Source: Myroides sp. (GTDB taxonomy: Bacteria > Bacteroidota > Bacteroidia > Flavobacteriales > Flavobacteriaceae). Taken from it: a DNA stretch of 5,832 nt. The notes beneath the pieces are model-generated. The model did not search any database. It was not told the origin of the DNA and saw only the letters and a list, made by a program, of their open reading frames with translations. The stretch lies in assembly GCA_018384465.1 (NCBI GenBank), contig JAHAYQ010000223.1:1-5832 (forward strand). Direction: 5' to 3'. Shown here one piece after another: positions 5,609-5,832 of the stretch. Each line of letters begins with the position of its first letter. The first letter of the stretch is position 1. A program made the translations under genes and the position numbers.

Positions 5609-5832
5609 ATCGCGTTTGTGTTTTCTAAAGCTTTCTTTTTGGTATAGTTGAATAGCGCGTTGATTGTGGGGTTCAACCTCTAGAACAATTTTTTTATAGT
5701 TGTTGTTTTGCGCAAATTGTTTGATGAATTCCATTGCTTTTTTACCAATTCCTTTTCCTTGAAAGTTATTGTCGATATACAGCTCGTCTAACAACAGCAC
5801 ATAACCGCCCATTTCAAAACTAAAAAACTGAA
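5591..5832 (-). CDS. GNAT family N-acetyltransferase, N-terminus cut by window edge
   Basis: The C-terminal 79 residues or so of a GNAT acetyltransferase are present. The frame continues without a stop past the ATG at 5812 to the window edge (QFFSFEMGGYVLLL...), so that internal ATG is not the start. Visible family features are strand beta-4 LLLDELYID, the acetyl-CoA pyrophosphate-binding loop NNFQGKGIGKKA (the Q/R-x-x-G-x-G/A motif), strand beta-5 KIVLEVE, and the helix NQRAIQLYQKESF that in GNATs packs beside CoA. The protein ends RDLMIFP. The acceptor substrate cannot be told from this part: GNATs modify small molecules or protein N-termini. Its 3' end overlaps the DUF2809 gene by 18 bp in convergent orientation. 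Confidence 0.88.
   Translation of the reverse strand, partial: QFFSFEMGGYVLLLDELYIDNNFQGKGIGKKAMEFIKQFAQNNNYKKIVLEVEPHNQRAIQLYQKESFRKHKRDLMIFP

Noticed and set aside
5810..5812. ATG as start of the acetyltransferase
   Set aside because: The open frame continues upstream to the window edge and the GNAT core would lack its N-terminal strands and helices.

Overview
The window is AT-rich chromosomal DNA from a Bacteroidota bacterium, most likely a member of the Flavobacteriaceae. Four things suggest this: genes lack Shine-Dalgarno sites and have A/T-rich leaders; several genes are preceded by the Bacteroidota -7 box TAnnTTTG; the protein families are ones common in flavobacteria (DUF2797, a bacterial GH3-like protein, an S46 dipeptidyl-peptidase, DUF2809); and there is a small lipoprotein starting MKK with an SCKD lipobox. 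I see no mobile element, CRISPR array, rRNA or tRNA. It reads as ordinary core genome carrying several poorly characterised families.

Layout: (1) At the left edge a minus-strand DUF2797 protein is cut by the window (start at 474). It has a four-cysteine knuckle followed by a module resembling GIY-YIG folds. (2) Diverging from it across a 76-bp gap is a plus-strand pair: a full-length GH3-type acyl-acid adenylating/amido-synthetase-like enzyme (551-2065) and, 7 bp later, a 147-residue protein that looks SecB-like (2073-2516). A perfect 16-bp hairpin terminator closes this unit. (3) A second hairpin (2581-2600) ends the facing minus-strand gene, which encodes an 80-residue lipoprotein whose mature part is five exact 11-residue repeats. 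(4) Upstream of it, also on the minus strand, is a complete S46 serine peptidase (2989-5142). Its active-site Arg664 marks it as the Asp/Glu-specific DPP11 type rather than DPP7. (5) Diverging from the peptidase is a four-helix membrane protein of the DUF2809 type (5228-5608). Its 3' end overlaps by 18 bp the 3' end of a convergent GNAT acetyltransferase that runs off the right edge.

The genes do not form one obvious pathway. The clearest functional units are the GH3/SecB-like operon, and the envelope genes for the periplasmic DPP11 peptidase and the neighbouring coiled-coil lipoprotein. The most interesting points are the unknown substrate of the GH3 enzyme and why it travels with a SecB-like protein, the hendecad lipoprotein with a recently duplicated DNA repeat, and the remote-family resemblances of the two DUF proteins.
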